Assembly (NCBI GenBank): GCA_000226015.1
Contig: JH153506.1
Location: forward strand, 25,744-63,871
Length of the DNA: 38,128 nt
Source of the DNA: Mnemiopsis leidyi
Lineage: Eukaryota > Ctenophora > Tentaculata > Lobata > Bolinopsidae
Reading direction: 5' to 3'
The notes beneath the pieces were generated by a model. It made no database searches. It had not been told where the DNA came from and was given only the letters and a program-made list of their open reading frames with translations. A program made the position numbers and the translations under genes. This document shows, piece by piece, positions 35,794 through 38,128 of this stretch; positions within the stretch are counted from its first letter, which is position 1; each line of letters starts with the position of its first letter.

Positions 35794-37511
35794 CAAACCC
35801 GAGAGTATAGTCATCAAGTCAAACAGTTCGAATATGTCAGATCGAGGCTGGTGAATAGTCAGGATGACTGTGCGACCTGACTTAGCTAGTTCAGACATCG
35901 TTACAATCAGGTGGTGTGCTGTGAAACTGTCCAGACCTGTGTGGGGTGATAATTAGCTGATTTATTGCGGAGTTCAGTGTGTTCAAAATAGTCCATAAAA
36001 ATCTACACAAGTTTATTATCTAAGTATCTATAGATACTTGTTATATGATATAGTTATGTACTCAAGTGTTATATAAGTATATAGATATAACAAGAGTCGA
36101 ACTTTACCGGAAGTAGGTTCATCCAAAAAGAGGATGTGGGGGTCCATCAACATCTGAACCCCGATACTAACTCTCCGTCGTTCTCCCCCACTACAACCTC
36201 TCACCTCCTCGCCTCCCACTTTACTGTTACACACGTGTCGCAGTCCTAGCTCTGATAACACGCTGTAACACGGGGTTTTTGGGGGTTTCTTACAGTCGGA
36301 ACAATGAAGTCAGCAAAAAACAGAAGTACGAAAAAAATTTTCATAATTTTGATATGAGTACAGACTTGAGTATGGAGTTCGATACTAGTAATTCTAGCGA
36401 CGTAATTCTAGTAATTCTAGCGACGTAATTCTAGTAATTCTAGCGACTTTGATAGTAATTCAAGTGACTTAGCTCAAAACCGAGCCTCACCTGTTGACCC
36501 GGTCTATCTTTTTCTCCTTGGAGTAAGACGAAGGGAGTTTTAACTCAGCAACAAACAACAGCGTTTCTCTTACAGACAAGTTAGGGAGTAAATAATCGTC
36601 CTGTCGGACATAGGCGGATATTTCCTTCATCATTTCTTTAGTTCTCATCTTATTGTTTATTAGGACCTGCAACGAGAAGACTAAAACACGGTTGGTATAC
36701 TTAAGACGATGCTGATATAAAGTAACAAAGTGAGAAGTAAGAACCTGAGGCACTTACGAGATACCATGGCAATGAATTCACTTTGAACAAAGTTGATCAT
36801 TAGTTCAAGCAGCTACTATAGCAAGCATGCTAAATAATTTTTTAAGACAGTTTGATATTAAGAAACCATGAAAGTCTTGTTCTATACCTCTCCCTCGACA
36901 AAGCCTCCCTCGTGTCTGTTTGCGATAACATCCAGCAAAGTGGTTTTACCGCTCCCAGAGCCCCCGAGTATAGCCAACATTTGTCCACTCTTAACTGTCA
37001 AGCTGACATCTTTTAGTATGTGCTTGCATTCTTCATCCCGTATGTTTGAACACTCGATTGATCTCAGAGGTTGTTGGGAGAGAGGGACCTGCATGTTTGT
37101 TATAGTTCTAGTAACCATCTTACGTTGTGTATTACAGGTGCGATAAACGCTTGACGTAGTTAATGATCTGTGCCTTTGTGTATTATTTGAAATAAGTCAC
37201 AATGGCCATAATTATTGGACGTTTTTTAAAAAAATAATTAGGCACGTGTTTTTGAAAAATGGCTGTCGGTTGCCGTGGTGTATACCAAGAATGCAATCGA
37301 AGAAAAAGATGTTTCAAAGTTGATTTTACCCATCAGAATTGCAAAAATATAGCAGTAAAACAATTGACGAAGAAACATTCTAAAAAGATGAAACTACATT
37401 ATTTACCTTGTAAAACAGGTGTCTCACATGGACCTTCTTTTTGGACTTCTCTTCTGCAATTTGTTCAACTGGTTCAAGTGGGGTTTCTGTGTCCTGTCTC
37501 TCATAGCGCAT
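28930..37511 (-). CDS. ABCG8: ABCG8-like sterol half-transporter (13 exons, complete)
   Basis: An ABCG half-transporter; vertebrate ABCG8 pairs with ABCG5 to export sterols. Minus-strand exons: 37511-37407, 37088-36888, 36666-36491, 36262-36108, 35936-35799, 34975-34788, 34521-34418, 34144-34020, 33885-33776, 33247-33023, 32745-32595, 29494-29327, 29069-28930, giving 661 residues (human ABCG8 has 673). The nucleotide-binding domain comes first: Walker [10 protein letters not shown] (77-85), Q-loop Q124, signature CSGGE (184-188, first Leu replaced by Cys), Walker B ILFLDE (204-209), D-loop SGLD (212-215), H-loop H241. Six membrane segments follow from about residue 400. [13 protein letters not shown] (288-300) and [12 protein letters not shown] in exon 10 closely follow ABCG8 rather than ABCG5. 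The protein ends KPKK. Exon 2 could instead start at an AG just before an ATG at 37118. Intron 11 (3.1 kb) hosts an antisense GPCR. The donor of exon 5 abuts a GT repeat. Confidence 0.92.
29171..29195. mobile_element. Remnant of MITE family A core
   Basis: atgtgacagtgattgatcaatgag differs at only a few positions from atgtgacagcgattgaccaatgac at 13268. It lies in the intron between the last two ABCG8 exons. The flanking cccggaa and tgttgg words are also shared, but the ends are not recognisable. Confidence 0.45.
30757..31761 (+). CDS. Intronless class A-like GPCR nested in ABCG8 intron 11
   Basis: A 334-residue single-exon seven-helix receptor. I start at the ATG at 30757; a second ATG at 30802 would give a protein 15 residues shorter, still with one sequon. 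Sequons N5 and N24 lie in the outside N-terminus. Class A marks: Asp-84 in TM2 (AVCDL), Trp-104 followed by Cys-111 before TM3, Cys-188 in loop 2 (likely disulfide with 111), Trp-162 in TM4, Pro-212 in TM5, CVSVLP (254-259) in TM6 and NFYIY (296-300) at the NPxxY place. DRY is replaced by TKM (135-137), followed by a conserved-looking RYPLR. It is a plasma-membrane receptor by family, with unknown ligand. It lies wholly inside the intron between ABCG8 exons 11 and 12, on the opposite strand. It shares little sequence with the GPCR at 10541-11821, so the two are not recent duplicates. Confidence 0.9.
   Translation: MINVNYSLSSLDLGAMPYYYDFSNKTLFGIQNNAERLSWAGYYIFVVLSSFLGSTTILVASSKYKAFKLHKLVVIVIQHIAVCDLVTSLSFYLFKTVALLADGWILGSGLCNLQYYTRHYITATGAYLICALTATKMLILRYPLRAGSLTARTAHVGCLTIWVCIMIVPIIFIIDDSGITFDYRIFDCMYDFSSRTWQWCKPILVLLFLIFPAITVVVTTFYLLTMAKRIAKRDRKTLKWQGLTTTILTASVYCVSVLPSFLIAMTSSISESLSSSSELYFYRISVSCLTLNAISNFYIYCLTLPSFRAFLLTRLRILLLSFTPSKQGMTRFSL
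35691..35797. repeat. CA/GT microsatellite at the ABCG8 exon 5 donor
   Basis: A run of about 105 bp of (CA)n on the plus strand, broken by occasional T, CCC and G interruptions. On the gene strand it reads GTTTGTGTGTGTGCGTG and onward. The donor GT of ABCG8 intron 5 (35797-35798) is the first dinucleotide of this tract. Confidence 0.95.
36385..36450. repeat. 23-bp tandem repeat, about three copies, in ABCG8 intron 3
   Basis: The words ctagtaattctagcgac and gtaatt recur with a 23-bp period starting at 36385, 36408 and 36431; a decayed fourth copy (agtaattcaagtgac) follows at 36454. The repeat fills much of the 228-bp intron between exons 3 and 4. Confidence 0.85.
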
Positions 37512-37719
37512 CACTAGTCAGAGTAAGATACATTAGAGATCAGGTAATTAGTAAACAGTAATAATTTGTCAAGTCAATTATGACATCGTGGTTGTTAAAC
37601 TAATTTAGTATCCAGGAACATGAATAGTTACTGGGGATTGGGACCCACTTAAGTGAAGAATTTGTCTTTTGCCTGGGTTCAAATCTTATGTTTCACGAAT
37701 TATACCTAAGCCTGTTAAA

Positions 37720-37875
37720 AACTAGCAAACCAATACATAGGGATAGTGTATAGCCCGAAAAAAGGTAGACCAAGAAATGTGGGCCAGTACCACATAAGTG
37801 TTCTTGGTACCCATCTTTTATCTCTCGGTAGCATATCCCTCATTCTATGCTAAACTTGGATATAATTCTATGAAT
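37720..37875 (-). pseudogene. Broken copy of ABCG8 exon 10 (relic of a paralogue)
   Basis: Read on the minus strand, this stretch repeats ABCG8 exon 10 (33247-33023). One frame gives ISKFSIE, a stop (TGA), then GICYREIKDG, aligned to [18 protein letters not shown] with 10 of 18 positions equal. Further on TGPH matches TGPY. In another frame LYTIPMYWFASF matches [12 protein letters not shown]. Shared DNA words include tctctcggtag, gggccagta and ccaatacat. There is an insertion of roughly 17 bases before the TGP block and a deletion of roughly 27 bases after it. With an in-frame stop and frameshifts it cannot be a working exon. It lies on the same strand as ABCG8, upstream of it, as expected for the 3' part of a decayed tandem duplicate. 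No other exon of that copy was recognised in the window. Confidence 0.75.
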
Positions 37876-38128
37876 AAAAAGTTTGATACTAGGCAGTTAT
37901 GTGAATATTTGATTATTTTTACCAGCAATGCTAATTTATTAAAGAATACACATAATTTTTATTTACACAATAGGAAAATAGGAGAGTATAAGGATGGGTT
38001 AATTTATTCTATGGGTTATTAAGTTGATTGGAGATTTTTTTATTTTTGGAAATATATAGTGAGGCTGGGGCATTTTCATAAGTAATATGATTATTATACA
38101 ACCATATGATTTGATTGAAACTACTTGT
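37876..38128. other. Right edge; no feature recognised
   Basis: AT-rich sequence to the right of the broken ABCG exon. It would be the place for further exons of the decayed paralogue, but none was found before the window ends. Confidence 0.4.

Noticed and set aside
36882..37118. ABCG8 starting at the ATG at 37118
   Set aside because: A further exon at 37511-37407 has an ATG, an open frame, a good donor and the right phase, so the ATG at 37118 is probably intronic or an alternative start.

Overview
The window looks like animal (metazoan) nuclear DNA. Genes are split by short GT-AG introns, the DNA is AT-rich, and decayed transposons and foldback elements are scattered through it. The gene set is a VPS37-type ESCRT-I subunit, VAC14, an ABCG8-type sterol half-transporter and two intronless rhodopsin-like GPCRs, which suggests a marine invertebrate. 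The divergent GPCRs would suit a cnidarian-like lineage, but that is a guess. I rebuilt the spliced genes by hand from reading frame, GT/AG junctions and intron phase; within each gene all junction phases agree.

Layout from left to right. Positions 1-3321 hold no recognised gene. From 3322 to 15081 on the minus strand lies the 5' part of a VPS37A-like gene: five exons giving 235 residues, with the rest off the left edge. Its 9.8 kb third intron contains an intronless GPCR on the plus strand (10541-11821), the 3' end of a LINE, a satellite-like array and three inverted-repeat (MITE-like) elements. VAC14 (scaffold of the PIKfyve-FIG4 complex) fills 16973-26451 on the minus strand, with 17 coding exons and 674 residues. 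ABCG8-like occupies 28930-37511 on the minus strand, with 13 exons and 661 residues. Its 3.1 kb intron 11 carries a second intronless plus-strand GPCR (30757-31761). To the right of ABCG8, at about 37720-37875, is a stop- and frameshift-broken copy of ABCG8 exon 10.

The most striking structure is at the end of VAC14 exon 13. A minisatellite of exactly twenty 20-bp units (20531-20930, no indels) begins inside the exon. Each unit consists of the last 8 exon bases plus the first 12 intron bases. Read in the transcript direction, it is the authentic 5' splice site followed by a row of copies, 17 of 20 units carrying GTAAGT. Using any copy but the first would read into an immediate in-frame TAA. 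A second splice site, the donor of ABCG8 exon 5, opens directly into a (GT)n tract.

Functionally, VPS37 (ESCRT-I sorting) and VAC14 (PI(3,5)P2 synthesis) both act on endosomes, and ABCG8 exports sterols. I see no sequence evidence that the neighbours are co-regulated. The repeated arrangement of an intronless GPCR antisense inside a large intron is the notable architectural feature.
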